From Mucilaginibacter mallensis (GTDB taxonomy: Bacteria; Bacteroidota; Bacteroidia; Sphingobacteriales; Sphingobacteriaceae), in contig NZ_LT629740.1 of the NCBI RefSeq assembly GCF_900105165.1, positions 1,116,001 through 1,180,000 on the forward strand: a DNA stretch of 64,000 bases, given 5' to 3'. This document shows positions 34,885 through 44,227 of this stretch, piece by piece. Position numbers and translations under genes: made by a program. The notes under the pieces were generated by a model. That model was not told where the DNA came from. It saw only the letters and a program-made list of their open reading frames with translations, and did no database searches. Each line of letters opens with the position of its first letter. Position 1 is the stretch's first letter.

Positions 34885-36117
34885 TTATTTCACCTCCGGT
34901 TTCCAATAATTTCCCGATATAATGATCAAATTCAGCATCTTAATGCTGTTATCATAATAATCAAAATCCTTTAGTTTAAACTGCATGGTATAATCCCATA
35001 CTTTGTTTAACCATTGCTGGTTTTTTTGATCAACCATGGCCGATACCCCGAATGGGGTTATAAAGCTCAGTGCCTCAAAATAACGGCCTTTTATATCATT
35101 CCCCGCTAACGTGTACCCGGCAGAAAGGTTATAGGTATTATTACCGGTTGTTTCACGTATCCATGCATTTATTTTTTGTACGAATGCTTTTGAGCGCATA
35201 TCACCACTTATCAAATAATCAACCCCTATACGCCAGGGGACACGACATGCATTGTAATTATAATAGCCATCATAAGCCGACTCCAGGTAATGCGGCGGTG
35301 CGGGCTTAGGGGTTTTATTTATATGGACGATGAAATCAGGCACCAATCCTGCATCCGGACTGTATTTATCCTGCATCAGCTCAAATAATTTGTAGGTATT
35401 GTTGGTCACCTTATCCCAGCGGTCATCGCCTGTTGCTTGTCTGAAAGCCTTAAAATTTGCCGGCATAAAATCAGATGAGCGGGTATCAAAGCAATCCTTA
35501 CTATCATACTCAATTGCGTTGCTTAATAAAACCGACCATATTTTATGGTTGATCTCATATTCCATTATATCGGCTATCATTGCTTTGGCTTCCTTTAAAT
35601 AATCAATAGTGCCATTACTGCCCCATTGTGTATTTGCCAGTAGCAGCGCATAGGCAATATCCATATCGCCATCAGTAGCAGAACTCATGTCCGCATTTTT
35701 ACCGTTGGTATATTGCGCCCAGGCCATTAAGTGAGTGCCGCGGTTGCTGGGGTGAGCTTTGTAATACCGGTAAAGGTTATCAAAAGTATTTTTTGCCGAT
35801 GGATCAAAACCCGCCATCAGCGCGACGATCACCATGCCATAACCCTGACCTTCGGATACACATTGCTTTTTGCCTACACCCTCAAACCAGATATAACTTT
35901 GGGCTTTACCGAGTATGGTTTTTACAAAGCGTTGTTTCCACTGGCTATAAAACACACTAACGGATTTATCCATTGTCTGTTGTGAGATATTGCTGGGTTT
36001 TATAGTGCCCTTAAAGTATTGCACATGTTGGGGGAATGGCTGTGTGGGTTGCTGCGCGAAAAGTATGGTAGTACATGAAACCAGGATAATTATTGACATA
36101 TATAATTTTTGTTTCAT
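34885..36117 (-). CDS. Glycoside hydrolase family 8 enzyme, secreted
   Basis: An inverting endo-glycanase of the GH8 family, in which cellulases, xylanases and chitosanases occur. The 410-residue protein has a signal peptide ending near residue 21. The general acid is Glu89 in VSEGQGYGM, and the Asp-rich signature SATDGDMDIAYALL carries Asp149 and Asp151. The (alpha/alpha)6 barrel continues with WRIGVDYLISGD and a C-terminal segment that mentions conserved aromatics. BcsZ-type cellulases share this form, but no cellulose-synthase genes are nearby. Endo-xylanase or reducing-end xylanase are equally possible. Confidence 0.9.
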   Translation of the reverse strand: MKQKLYMSIIILVSCTTILFAQQPTQPFPQHVQYFKGTIKPSNISQQTMDKSVSVFYSQWKQRFVKTILGKAQSYIWFEGVGKKQCVSEGQGYGMVIVALMAGFDPSAKNTFDNLYRYYKAHPSNRGTHLMAWAQYTNGKNADMSSATDGDMDIAYALLLANTQWGSNGTIDYLKEAKAMIADIMEYEINHKIWSVLLSNAIEYDSKDCFDTRSSDFMPANFKAFRQATGDDRWDKVTNNTYKLFELMQDKYSPDAGLVPDFIVHINKTPKPAPPHYLESAYDGYYNYNACRVPWRIGVDYLISGDMRSKAFVQKINAWIRETTGNNTYNLSAGYTLAGNDIKGRYFEALSFITPFGVSAMVDQKNQQWLNKVWDYTMQFKLKDFDYYDNSIKMLNLIIISGNYWKPEVK

Positions 36118-36153
36118 GTAGTAGAAATTTGTGGTTCAAACAAAATTATTGCT

Positions 36154-36181
36154 GTTTGGCTTGATCCAAAAGTAACCAAAA
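36154..36181. repeat. Solo fragment of the dispersed element
   Basis: TTTGGCTTGATCCAAAAGTAACC, also present in copies B and C, occurs alone here. It appears to be a remnant. The rest of the 282-base gap to the next gene shows nothing further. Confidence 0.65.
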
Positions 36182-36399
36182 CTTAGTATTGTGATTTTAA
36201 AAAGCAACAACGAATAATGACCTGGCTTAGCGGCTATAAGCAATATCATCATACAAAAGGAGCGTTAAAAATGAACTTTTTATTTGAGATTGAGATAGAT
36301 CATTCGCCGGTAAAACTAATTATTATCACCCAAATGTAGAGAGGCAATATTTTTGCGTTTCTACTTGGTATAAAAACATTATTTTTGGGCACATATTTT

Positions 36400-37464
36400 A
36401 TGACCGATATAAAAGCACTATTTCAGCAGGCAGTTGAACTCCTGCAGCAACTCATCTCCATTCCATCATTCAGTAAAGAAGAAGATCGCACAGCTGATGT
36501 GATCGAACTTTTTCTACAAAAGCACGGCGTTGAAACACACCGCAAACTGAACAACATTTGGGCGTGGAACAAACATTTCGATCCCGCGAAAGCTACTATA
36601 CTGCTTAATTCGCACCATGATACAGTAAAGCCCAACTCTGGCTATACCCGCGACCCATACGATGCTAAAATTGAGGATGGCAAACTTTATGGCTTGGGTA
36701 GTAATGATGCAGGCGGTTGCCTGGTATCGCTGATATCGGTGTTCCTGTATTTTCATGAGCAGCAAAATCTCAAGTATAATTTCTGTTTAGCTACTACTGC
36801 CGAGGAAGAAATTTCGGGCGTTAACGGCCTGGAACTGATCATCCCCGAATTAGGACAATTGGATTTCGGTATAGTTGGAGAACCAACCCTAATGCAGTTA
36901 GCGATTGCCGAACGCGGATTAATGGTACTGGATTGTACCAGTCATGGTAAAGCAGGCCACGCCGCCCGCGAAGAAGGGGAGAATGCCATTTACAAGGCTT
37001 TGCCTGATATTGAATGGTTCCGTACTTATAAATTTCCTAAGGAGTCAGAAGTTTTTGGTCCGATAAAGATGTCGGTTACCATTATAAATGCAGGTTCGCA
37101 GCATAATGTAGTGCCTGCCAGCTGTGTTTTTACGGTTGATGTGCGGGTAACGGATGCTTACCGTAACGAAGAAGTACTGGAGATCATCCGCCAGCATGTA
37201 AGCTGCGATGTTAAACCAAGGTCAATTCGCTTAAAGCCATCATCTATTGATAAAAATCATCCTATCGTACAAGCTGGTATCACATTGGGCCGTACAACTT
37301 ATGGTTCGCCAACCACATCAGATCAGTCGCTGCTGGATATACAATCTATTAAAGTTGGTCCCGGTGATTCAGCCCGCTCACATACTGCCGATGAGTTTGT
37401 TTATGTTGATGAGATAAGGGAAGGTATTGAGCTGTATGTAAAGATGTTGGAGCAGCTGGTTTAA
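36400..37464 (+). CDS. argE: M20-family deacetylase, ArgE-like (N-acetylornithine/N-acetylcitrulline deacetylase type)
   Basis: This 354-residue zinc hydrolase has the M20 ligands in order: LLNSHHDTVKP (72-74), SNDAGG (Asp103), catalytic EEE at 135-137, and GEPT (Glu161). A lid domain follows. ATG at 36400 is preferred over an in-frame TTG five codons earlier. In Bacteroidota arginine synthesis goes through acylated citrulline, and a deacylase of this family acts before argininosuccinate synthesis. argH lies 880 bases downstream on the same strand, which supports this role. A general M20 peptidase is the alternative. A terminator follows the gene. Confidence 0.85.
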   Translation: MTDIKALFQQAVELLQQLISIPSFSKEEDRTADVIELFLQKHGVETHRKLNNIWAWNKHFDPAKATILLNSHHDTVKPNSGYTRDPYDAKIEDGKLYGLGSNDAGGCLVSLISVFLYFHEQQNLKYNFCLATTAEEEISGVNGLELIIPELGQLDFGIVGEPTLMQLAIAERGLMVLDCTSHGKAGHAAREEGENAIYKALPDIEWFRTYKFPKESEVFGPIKMSVTIINAGSQHNVVPASCVFTVDVRVTDAYRNEEVLEIIRQHVSCDVKPRSIRLKPSSIDKNHPIVQAGITLGRTTYGSPTTSDQSLLDIQSIKVGPGDSARSHTADEFVYVDEIREGIELYVKMLEQLV

Positions 37465-37503
37465 TATAGATTTTCTCCGTGCAATGACGCTTATACGATA
37501 TTC

Positions 37504-37538
37504 AAACTTGCGAAGTTTTTAAAACTTCGCAAGTTTTT
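37504..37538 (+). terminator. Rho-independent terminator after the ArgE-like gene
   Basis: AAACTTGCGAAGTTTT pairs with AAAACTTCGCAAGTTT through a tight centre and ends in a T tract. It separates the deacetylase from the lipoprotein and argH. Confidence 0.85.
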
Positions 37539-37681
37539 GTTTTACACCTATTCTCCTCCACGTCATTGACGCCTCCCTCCTGTACCATTCCTATTACATT
37601 AAAATACCTTATTCATACCGCCGTTATTAACTAAAAAAAAAAGTACCTTACATAAACGTATTGTTAAGTTCATTAACACCG

Positions 37682-38194
37682 ATGAAAATGATAAAGAACA
37701 TACTGCTGATTGCCTCATGCATGCTTATAATTTCATGTGCATCCAAACAGCATAAAGCAGAAAAACTTGTTAAAAGTTATCTTGCTACCCATCTAAACGA
37801 CCCTGCCAGCTATGATGCTGTAAGCTTTGGTGATATTGATACCGTTTTTAAAAGATATGCCGAAACCAAACAGTATGATAGTATAAGATCGGCAAATATA
37901 GCCGCGAAGCAAAAGGTTGATAAGATAAGGGATACGCTCATGAATCTGATCACCACCTCAAAAATGGCTTATATGGAAGCCTTAAAAAGGCAGATGCAGT
38001 ATGAGGCTGATACCGGCACTTTATCAAAAACCATCCGATCAAATGAATTATTATTTAAGGGGCCGATAAAAGGATGGAGCATAGCGCATAGCTATCATGC
38101 TAAAAATGCTGCTGGTTTTATAGTGTTGCACAATGCCCAATTTAGGTTGGATAGTGACCTTACTGCGGTTGTTAGTGCGCAGGATGGGAGGTAA
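37682..38194 (+). CDS. Hypothetical lipoprotein between ArgE-like gene and argH
   Basis: The 170-residue product from ATG 37682 has a lipobox IISC (LIASCMLIISC near residue 19) and a soluble, helix-rich remainder with KLVKSYLATHLNDPASYDAVSFGDID at residues 26-51. That segment resembles a motif in several small exported Bacteroidota proteins, but no function is attached to it in my knowledge. An in-frame TTG at 37661 would add seven residues. A REP-like unit follows. No relation to arginine synthesis is evident. Confidence 0.7.
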   Translation: MKMIKNILLIASCMLIISCASKQHKAEKLVKSYLATHLNDPASYDAVSFGDIDTVFKRYAETKQYDSIRSANIAAKQKVDKIRDTLMNLITTSKMAYMEALKRQMQYEADTGTLSKTIRSNELLFKGPIKGWSIAHSYHAKNAAGFIVLHNAQFRLDSDLTAVVSAQDGR

Positions 38195-38208
38195 GTTCTT
38201 TTTTAGTT

Positions 38209-38252
38209 ATCTCCACGCGCCATTGCTTCGTTCCTCGCAATGACGCGCGAAG
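38209..38252. repeat. REP-like unit upstream of argH
   Basis: CACGCGCCATTG and CAATGACGCGCG are imperfect inverted arms around TTCGTTCCTCG. It shares the TTCGTTCCTC/GCAATGACG words of the units at 21401 and 25741. Confidence 0.6.
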
Positions 38253-38341
38253 AAGAAAGCGCATGATAATACTATAATTCTGTAAACCTCAATTGCACCT
38301 TAATTTAAGTATCAATAAAATATTTATAGCATATTTGCACC

Positions 38342-39679
38342 ATGAGTAAGATCTGGCAAAAATCTATTACCGTTAATGAACTGGTGGAAAACTTTACCGT
38401 TGGCCGCGACACGGAATTTGACCAGCAAATGGCTACTTTTGATGTATTGGGCTCACTGGCCCATACCCAAATGCTGCATAGCATTGGCTTAATGAATAAT
38501 GATGATCTGCAACACGTTCAGCGCGAGTTAAAGGCTATTTATCATGATATTGAACAGGGTAATTTTACCATTGAACCGGGTGTAGAGGATGTGCACTCAC
38601 AGGTAGAAATGCTGCTTACCCAGCGCATTGGCGATGCCGGTAAAAAGATCCACAGCGGCCGCTCACGTAACGACCAGGTGCTGGTTGACCTGAAGCTCTT
38701 TTTTAGGTATGAATTACAACAGGTTGTTGAAGAAACGGAAGCCTTATTCCGCCAGTTGATTGCGCTTAGCGAAAAGCATAAGGATGTGTTACTACCCGGC
38801 TATACACACTTGCAGATAGCCATGCCATCATCATTCGGCTTATGGTTCGGTGCTTATGCCGAAAGTTTGGCCGATGACCTGGAACTGGTTTTAGCAGCTT
38901 ATAAGATCACTAACAAAAACCCATTGGGTTCGGCGGCGGGTTATGGCTCATCATTCCCGTTGAACCGTACTTTAACCACAAAACTACTAGGCTTCGATAG
39001 CCTTAATTATAACGTTGTTTACGCCCAGATGGGCAGGGGTAAAACCGAAAGGATCATTGCTCAGGCTTTATCATCCATTGCTGCCACAGTGGCTAAAATG
39101 GCTATGGATCAGGCTTTGTATTTGAGTCAGAATTTTGCTTTTGTAAGCTACCCGGATACGCTGACTACCGGCAGCAGCATTATGCCGCATAAAAAGAACC
39201 CTGATGTTTGGGAAATTATGCGTGGCAAATGTAACCGCATACAGGCCCTGCCAAATGATGTTACCATGATGACCACCAACCTGCCATCAGGTTATCACCG
39301 TGAGCTGCAACTGCTGAAAGAGTTATTGTTCCCTGCCTTTACCGATCTGAAAAGCTGCCTGCACATGGCCACGTTTATGCTGCAACATGTAACGGTAAAC
39401 ACAGGCATATTGAACGATCCTAAATATGCATACCTGTTTAGTGTTGAAGAAGTAAACCGTCTTACGTTAAGCGGAACGCCATTCAGGGATGCTTACAAGC
39501 AGGTAGGCTTAGCTATTGAAAACGGCGAGTTTAATCCTGATAAAAAAGTAAACCACACCCACGAAGGCAGCATAGGCAACCTAGGCAATGAACATATTGA
39601 GGCCGGATTTAATAAATTGCTTAGCAGCTTTGATTTTGCTAAGGTTGAAAACGCTGTTAAGGAGCTTGTTAAAGCATAA
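38342..39679 (+). CDS. argH: Argininosuccinate lyase
   Basis: ArgH splits argininosuccinate to arginine and fumarate in the last step of arginine synthesis. The 445-residue cytosolic protein has the fumarase/aspartase-superfamily signature GSSIMPHKKNPD (277-288, with catalytic Ser at 278/279), an N-terminal VEDVHSQVEMLL region and KIHSGRSRNDQV, and the HLQ motif in YTHLQIAMPSS. It is an intact, full-length family member. It lies downstream of the ArgE-like gene, but a terminator and a lipoprotein gene lie between, so it probably has its own promoter. Confidence 0.95.
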   Translation: MSKIWQKSITVNELVENFTVGRDTEFDQQMATFDVLGSLAHTQMLHSIGLMNNDDLQHVQRELKAIYHDIEQGNFTIEPGVEDVHSQVEMLLTQRIGDAGKKIHSGRSRNDQVLVDLKLFFRYELQQVVEETEALFRQLIALSEKHKDVLLPGYTHLQIAMPSSFGLWFGAYAESLADDLELVLAAYKITNKNPLGSAAGYGSSFPLNRTLTTKLLGFDSLNYNVVYAQMGRGKTERIIAQALSSIAATVAKMAMDQALYLSQNFAFVSYPDTLTTGSSIMPHKKNPDVWEIMRGKCNRIQALPNDVTMMTTNLPSGYHRELQLLKELLFPAFTDLKSCLHMATFMLQHVTVNTGILNDPKYAYLFSVEEVNRLTLSGTPFRDAYKQVGLAIENGEFNPDKKVNHTHEGSIGNLGNEHIEAGFNKLLSSFDFAKVENAVKELVKA

Positions 39680-39739
39680 TAATGTATTGTTTGTTTTGAA
39701 ATTAGTATTAACTTGTGATAGCCAAACCTAATCCAAGTT

Positions 39740-40849
39740 ATGAGCCATTTCAGGTACATTAAGTATTCCTATTATTTACTTGTTCTTATCTTACTTATTT
39801 CATGTAAGCAAAAAGATAATACCATCACTATAAAAGGCAATATAAAAGGTCTTAATGCTAAGTGGGTTTATTTGTATGAATGTTTTAGAATTAATCCAAA
39901 GCCTGTAGACTCAGCGAGAGTTATAGATAATAAATTTGAATTTAACTTCCATCCTGATACTACCTTCCAGCCATATGCAGGTTACATCGCTTACCGTACC
40001 AAGCCCGCTTACAAAGGGATGTTGGGTATTATTAACCCGATAACATCAACCAGTAAAAAGTTGGACCTATATGCCAGCTTATACATAGAACCCGGTGTGA
40101 TAAATTTAACCGGTGATCTTACAAAAAGCAACGGTATTACATTAACTGGTGGCGAACAAAATGATTTCTACTTTAGAAACAACGATTTGCCTTTTATCTA
40201 CATAAGCAAAGATCCCACCAAAAAACGATTACAAATAAGTAAGCTGATAAAACTTATAAAAGATAACCCTAATGCTTATTATGCAATGTTTGCGTTAGGT
40301 AATCTGAAGTTTTATTTAAGTAATAATGAACTGAAAAGTATTTATGACGAATTTGATGATGAAGTGAAAAAGGCCTATAATGGCCGGAAAATCAATGAAT
40401 TTCTAAATACTCGCCCTGATGAGAATGCGTTAAAACCAAATGCATTTTTAACAGATACTAATAAAAAACAAATTGGGCTTATCGATACTGCCAAAAAATT
40501 AAATATGATTGTTTTCTGGGCAAGCTGGTGCGGCCCCTGTAAAGAAGAGATCCCATCTTTAAAAAAGATAGCTGCTGAATTTAAAGATCCAAACTTCAGA
40601 ATGGTAAGTGTTTCCATTGATAAGGACAAAAAAAAATGGAAACAAACTGTGGCAAACCAAAATATGGCCTGGCAACAATTAGTAATTGAAAATACTGATT
40701 TGGAACGTTTAACAGCTCAGTATAACTTAAATAGCATTCCGCAGATCTATTTTATAGATAATAACAGAAGGATGATAAGCCATATAGGAGGCTATTCATT
40801 AACAAATGAGGCAGTAATTGAAAAAACTATTGCTGCCGCTTTAAAGTGA
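39740..40849 (+). CDS. TlpA-family thioredoxin lipoprotein with DUF4369 domain
   Basis: The 369-residue protein has a lipobox LLISC (Cys22 or nearby) and a DUF4369-type beta domain at about 27-240, starting TITIKGNIKGLNAKWVYLY. A C-terminal thioredoxin domain carries CGPC (264-267) in FWASWCGPC. Such proteins reduce disulfides in the periplasm, for example in cytochrome c or cofactor maturation, and DUF4369 is a common partner in Bacteroidota. It is likely attached to the membrane facing the periplasm. It stands alone, 60 bases after argH. Confidence 0.92.
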   Translation: MSHFRYIKYSYYLLVLILLISCKQKDNTITIKGNIKGLNAKWVYLYECFRINPKPVDSARVIDNKFEFNFHPDTTFQPYAGYIAYRTKPAYKGMLGIINPITSTSKKLDLYASLYIEPGVINLTGDLTKSNGITLTGGEQNDFYFRNNDLPFIYISKDPTKKRLQISKLIKLIKDNPNAYYAMFALGNLKFYLSNNELKSIYDEFDDEVKKAYNGRKINEFLNTRPDENALKPNAFLTDTNKKQIGLIDTAKKLNMIVFWASWCGPCKEEIPSLKKIAAEFKDPNFRMVSVSIDKDKKKWKQTVANQNMAWQQLVIENTDLERLTAQYNLNSIPQIYFIDNNRRMISHIGGYSLTNEAVIEKTIAAALK

Positions 40850-40862
40850 TTAATTAAGATCC

Positions 40863-41744
40863 TTACAACGGTTTCCCATTCGCTAAAGCCTTGTCAGCCC
40901 ATTTTATCGCTAATTTCTCGCGGCGTTTGGCGTATTTGGCTTTAAAGGTCATTTTCAGCAGACTATCTAATCCGCCTTTTACAGCCAGGTTGTACAGGCT
41001 TGCTGCCTTGCGTATAGGCGATGAATCCCAGGCGCGCAGGCTTAGCGAGAATGAACCATCCAGGTATTTCATCCAGTGCCAGTAGCCGGTTGGCATAAAT
41101 AGGGTATCGCCATGCTCTAAAAAGCACTCTGTGCCTTCCACACCTTCCAGTGCCGGGAAAAGTTTGGTATCCGGGTTTGATACATCATAATCCTCCAGCG
41201 CGTAGGTGGCGTTAGGGATACAGTATAAACGGCGTTTCCATTTGTTCTCGAATAAGATCACATGCTTGCGGCCGCCGAAATGGGTATGGAAAATATGTGG
41301 CAGGTCGATATCATAATGCAGGAATGTAACAGAGTTCGATCCGCCGAAGAACATGGCCGGCATGCTTTCTATAAAGCCGCCCATCAGGTCTTTAGGCAGT
41401 ACAATATCATCCAGTAATTGAGGTGCTTGTTTAAATATATTGAAGAAAAATATACGTAGTTCGGTAGGTTGAGATTTTATCAGGTCGATATATTCATCAA
41501 AAGGCATTTCGGCAGCTGATGAATTGATAGGCTTTGAAGGATCAGCCTTTGAGTTATCGTACAATGGCACCACTTTTTTGCCAACCGCTTCCTTTAAATA
41601 TTCAGCGGTCCATTTTTCGCGGGCGGGCCAGCTTTTGGTTAAGCCTTTGATGATCAGCGGACGGCGCTTATCTAAATAGTTCTTTTTAAAATCGGCAGGG
41701 CTAATTGATTCAACAGTGTCAATCGGACGAAGTATAAAACTCAT
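40863..41744 (-). CDS. Cupin-like JmjC-domain protein (paralogue 1)
   Basis: The 293-residue cytosolic protein has the JmjC/cupin_8 facial triad: His143 and Asp145 in FLHYDIDL and His223 in GYWHWM, with FMPTG before it. This places it among Fe(II)/2-oxoglutarate dioxygenases such as protein hydroxylases. It aligns without gaps through the core with the product of 42328-43212, which has the same three ligands at the same residue numbers. The substrate is unknown. The gene is second of a same-strand pair separated by 583 bases of palindromic DNA. Confidence 0.87.
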   Translation of the reverse strand: MSFILRPIDTVESISPADFKKNYLDKRRPLIIKGLTKSWPAREKWTAEYLKEAVGKKVVPLYDNSKADPSKPINSSAAEMPFDEYIDLIKSQPTELRIFFFNIFKQAPQLLDDIVLPKDLMGGFIESMPAMFFGGSNSVTFLHYDIDLPHIFHTHFGGRKHVILFENKWKRRLYCIPNATYALEDYDVSNPDTKLFPALEGVEGTECFLEHGDTLFMPTGYWHWMKYLDGSFSLSLRAWDSSPIRKAASLYNLAVKGGLDSLLKMTFKAKYAKRREKLAIKWADKALANGKPL

Positions 41745-42327
41745 GCTATGTTAAATTTATCGGACGTCTGTATTAACTTAAGGGGTTTCCTTAGGTACCG
41801 AAAACACCGAAGTTTAGCAAAGTAACGGAAATAAATTGTTAAGAATGTTAAAGTAGTGTTAAACCGCTGATTTTTTTGATTTGTGGATGATGCTGATTTG
41901 GGAGTGGAGGGTGGTAAATAGTGAGTAGTTTGTTCTCCAATCATAATTTTGGCCAAAGTCACTTATTGCAACCCAAATTATCCGCCCCCATAAATGGAAC
42001 GACAATGAATTTTTCCATCTTGTTAATATCATATTGATAATAATTAATTACCGTTGGCTGAAGCCAACAGATAAAAAGAAAATAGATTTCACCCTCTTTG
42101 CCGCTTGCGGCAGAGAGGGTCGACACGCGTAGCGTAGTCGGGGTGAGTCAACGGAGCGCGTTCAAATTGTTCGGATGCATATTTAACTCACCCGGTCGTT
42201 TCCGCTATCTAGCGGACCGACCACCCTCTCTCCGCTGCGCGCAAAGAGGGTATGGCGAAATTAGAATTCATTGCCGTTGGCTTTAGCCAAAATGATCAAT
42301 CAACGCAATCCCAAAATCAATAAGAAA
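41745..42327. repeat. Palindromic intergenic element between the two JmjC genes
   Basis: The stretch has no gene. GTTGGCT-ga-AGCCAAC (42053-42068) and a related copy at 42276-42290 frame a block in which ACCCTCTTTGCCG pairs with CGGCAGAGAGGGT (42091-42120, one mismatch) and ACCCTCTCTCCGC pairs with CGCAAAGAGGGT (42222-42251). Between them, GGGTGAGTC and GACTCACCC-like words are also inverted. The element is typical of dispersed Bacteroidota palindromes. Confidence 0.75.
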
Positions 42328-43212
42328 TCAGCGGTTAGGAGCTCCTTCAGCTAATGCTTTATTAGCCCTTTCAATAGCTAAGTCTTCCTTCCAGTCCATA
42401 TAACGCTTTTTGAAGTTCTTTTTCATGATATCATCAAACTTGCGCTGTATGGTCAAATTGTACAGGCTTTTAGCCTTAATACCCCACGATTTATCCCATG
42501 CACGCAGCGATATGGAGAATGAACCATCCAAATACTTCATCCAATGCCAGTAGCCGGTCGGCATAAACAGGGTATCACCGTGCCCTAATATGGCTTCCTG
42601 TCCTTCAACGCCATCCAGCGCGGGGAATTTTTTAAAATCAGGCTGCTCAATATCGTAATCCTCCAACGCATAAGTAGCAAATGGGATGCAATACAGGCGT
42701 TCACTCCATTTCTGATCGAATAAGATCACCTGTTTGCGGCCATTAAAATGGGTATGGAAGATATGGGCAAGGTCAATATCATAATGTAAAAAGGTAACTG
42801 AGCCCTTACCACCGAAGAACATGTTTGGGTATTTATCCAAAAAACCACCCATCAGATCGGTAGGGGAGCGGTAGTCATCCAGCAAACCAGGCGCATGTTT
42901 TATCGGGTCGAACAAAAATATACGCAGGTCGGTAGGCTGTGTTTGTATCAGGTCGATATAATCGCCAAATTTCATTTCCAAAGCGGCAGCATTGATGGGC
43001 TTCGAAGGATCAGCTTTTGAGCTGTCATAAAGCGGCACTATTTTATCACCAACGGTTTCCTTTAAATAATCAAAGGTCCATTTTTTAAGGGCGGGCCAGC
43101 TTTCAGTTGCTTTTCGGATAATAAGCGGTTTACGCGGGTTTAAATAATTATTTACGAAATCTTCCCTGCTAATATTATCAACACTATCTATAGGGGTTAG
43201 AATGATGCCCAT
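42328..43212 (-). CDS. Cupin-like JmjC-domain protein (paralogue 2)
   Basis: This 294-residue protein is a close paralogue of the product of 40863-41744: well over half the residues are identical by eye and no gap is needed up to residue 230. His143, Asp145 and His223 of the iron triad are kept. Differences cluster in residues 101-130 and after 230, which could change substrate choice. A start at 43212 gives GIILTPIDSVDNIS, parallel to the paralogue's start. It is probably an Fe(II)/2-oxoglutarate-dependent hydroxylase of unknown target. Confidence 0.87.
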   Translation of the reverse strand: MGIILTPIDSVDNISREDFVNNYLNPRKPLIIRKATESWPALKKWTFDYLKETVGDKIVPLYDSSKADPSKPINAAALEMKFGDYIDLIQTQPTDLRIFLFDPIKHAPGLLDDYRSPTDLMGGFLDKYPNMFFGGKGSVTFLHYDIDLAHIFHTHFNGRKQVILFDQKWSERLYCIPFATYALEDYDIEQPDFKKFPALDGVEGQEAILGHGDTLFMPTGYWHWMKYLDGSFSISLRAWDKSWGIKAKSLYNLTIQRKFDDIMKKNFKKRYMDWKEDLAIERANKALAEGAPNR

Positions 43213-43334
43213 GTTTTACAATTAGTTAACGTATTAAACCTACAAATTTAACAAAAAGAGAAAATGCTGAAAAAGCGAAAATTGTTTTTGATATTTTTCT
43301 GACAAAGCTTTTTCAGTTAGCAGTTCTCAGTTAG

Positions 43335-43410
43335 CAGTGGGCAGTTTGTAATAGGCAGTCAGCAAGCTTTTTGATCTGCCAACTTGTTAAATACTGCAAA
43401 CTGCCCACTG
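43335..43410. repeat. Inverted repeat downstream of the fasciclin gene
   Basis: CAGTGGGCAGTTTG at 43335-43348 pairs exactly with CAAACTGCCCACTG at 43397-43410. Degenerate AGTTAGCAGT and GGCAGTCAGC words surround the arms, similar in style to the octamer arrays beside uvrC. Confidence 0.8.
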
Positions 43411-43416
43411 TAAACT

Positions 43417-43449
43417 AAAAAACCCGGTGCTTAATGCAGCCGGGTTTTA
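43417..43449 (-). terminator. Rho-independent terminator of the fasciclin gene
   Basis: Read on the minus strand, AAAACCCGGC pairs with an ACCGGGTTTT arm and runs into six T residues. It lies about 70 bases past the fasciclin stop codon. Confidence 0.85.
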
Positions 43450-43519
43450 TCTTTAGGTAGATTGTAGTATTTTTTAGGTTTGTAGTGACAGTATGTTACG
43501 CTGTTAAGCGTTAAGCCAT

Positions 43520-44068
43520 TTATTGGGGCATTAAAACGGTATTTGTTACATGAATTACACCATTGCTTTGGAAAACATCCGAAATAGTGATCCATGACAT
43601 GCCGCCTTTTTCATCAACTAAGTATAATTTTTTGTCTTTTGCCATAACTTTTAAGGTGCCACCTTCAACAGTTGTTAAAGTTGCTGTGCCATTACCTGCT
43701 TTAACTTTGGCCCACAGGTCGGCAGCGCTTAAGCGGCCTGCAACTACGTGGTAAGTTAAAATTTTGGTTAAAGTAGCTTTGTTTTCTGGTTTAACCAGGT
43801 TGTCAACAGTACCTGCAGGCAATTTGTTAAATGCCTCATTTGTTGGTGCAAATACAGTGAATGGGCCCGGGCCTTCTAAGGTTTCAACCAAACCTGCAGC
43901 TTTAACAGCGGCTACCAGTGTGGTGTGGTCTTTTGAGTTTACAGCGTTCTCAACTATGTTTTTTGTTGGATACATAGCGGCACCCCCTACCATTTTAGTT
44001 TGTGCATACGTGTTAGGTGCAATTGCAATAGCTACTACTGCAAACGCTGCGATAATTAATTTTTTCAT
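43520..44068 (-). CDS. Secreted fasciclin (FAS1) domain protein
   Basis: The 182-residue product has a signal peptide ([22 protein letters not shown]) and a single FAS1 domain at about 35-180. The H1 motif is [18 protein letters not shown], the YH motif is [12 protein letters not shown], and the H2-type end is [16 protein letters not shown]1 proteins mediate adhesion or matrix contacts and are common as small secreted proteins in Bacteroidota. It is monocistronic, with a clear terminator. Confidence 0.92.
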   Translation of the reverse strand: MKKLIIAAFAVVAIAIAPNTYAQTKMVGGAAMYPTKNIVENAVNSKDHTTLVAAVKAAGLVETLEGPGPFTVFAPTNEAFNKLPAGTVDNLVKPENKATLTKILTYHVVAGRLSAADLWAKVKAGNGTATLTTVEGGTLKVMAKDKKLYLVDEKGGMSWITISDVFQSNGVIHVTNTVLMPQ

Positions 44069-44227
44069 TGTAGTTTTTCTTTATAGGTTATTTGATAGAA
44101 GATACGGCGCTTACACGAGGGCGGTTTTATTATTGTCGGATAATTCCAATAGCCAAAAGCGCTAAGAAACTTTAAACCAAACGCAAATAATATTCGTACA
44201 TGCGCGCCTGTAAGTAATCTATCAGGA

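Noticed and set aside
36217..36339. Forty-codon frame before the ArgE-like gene
   Set aside because: It has no family match or clear start signal, and lies beside a repeat fragment in AT-rich DNA.
41891..42300. Open frames in the gap between JmjC genes
   Set aside because: They are made of palindromic repeat sequence with no protein-like composition.
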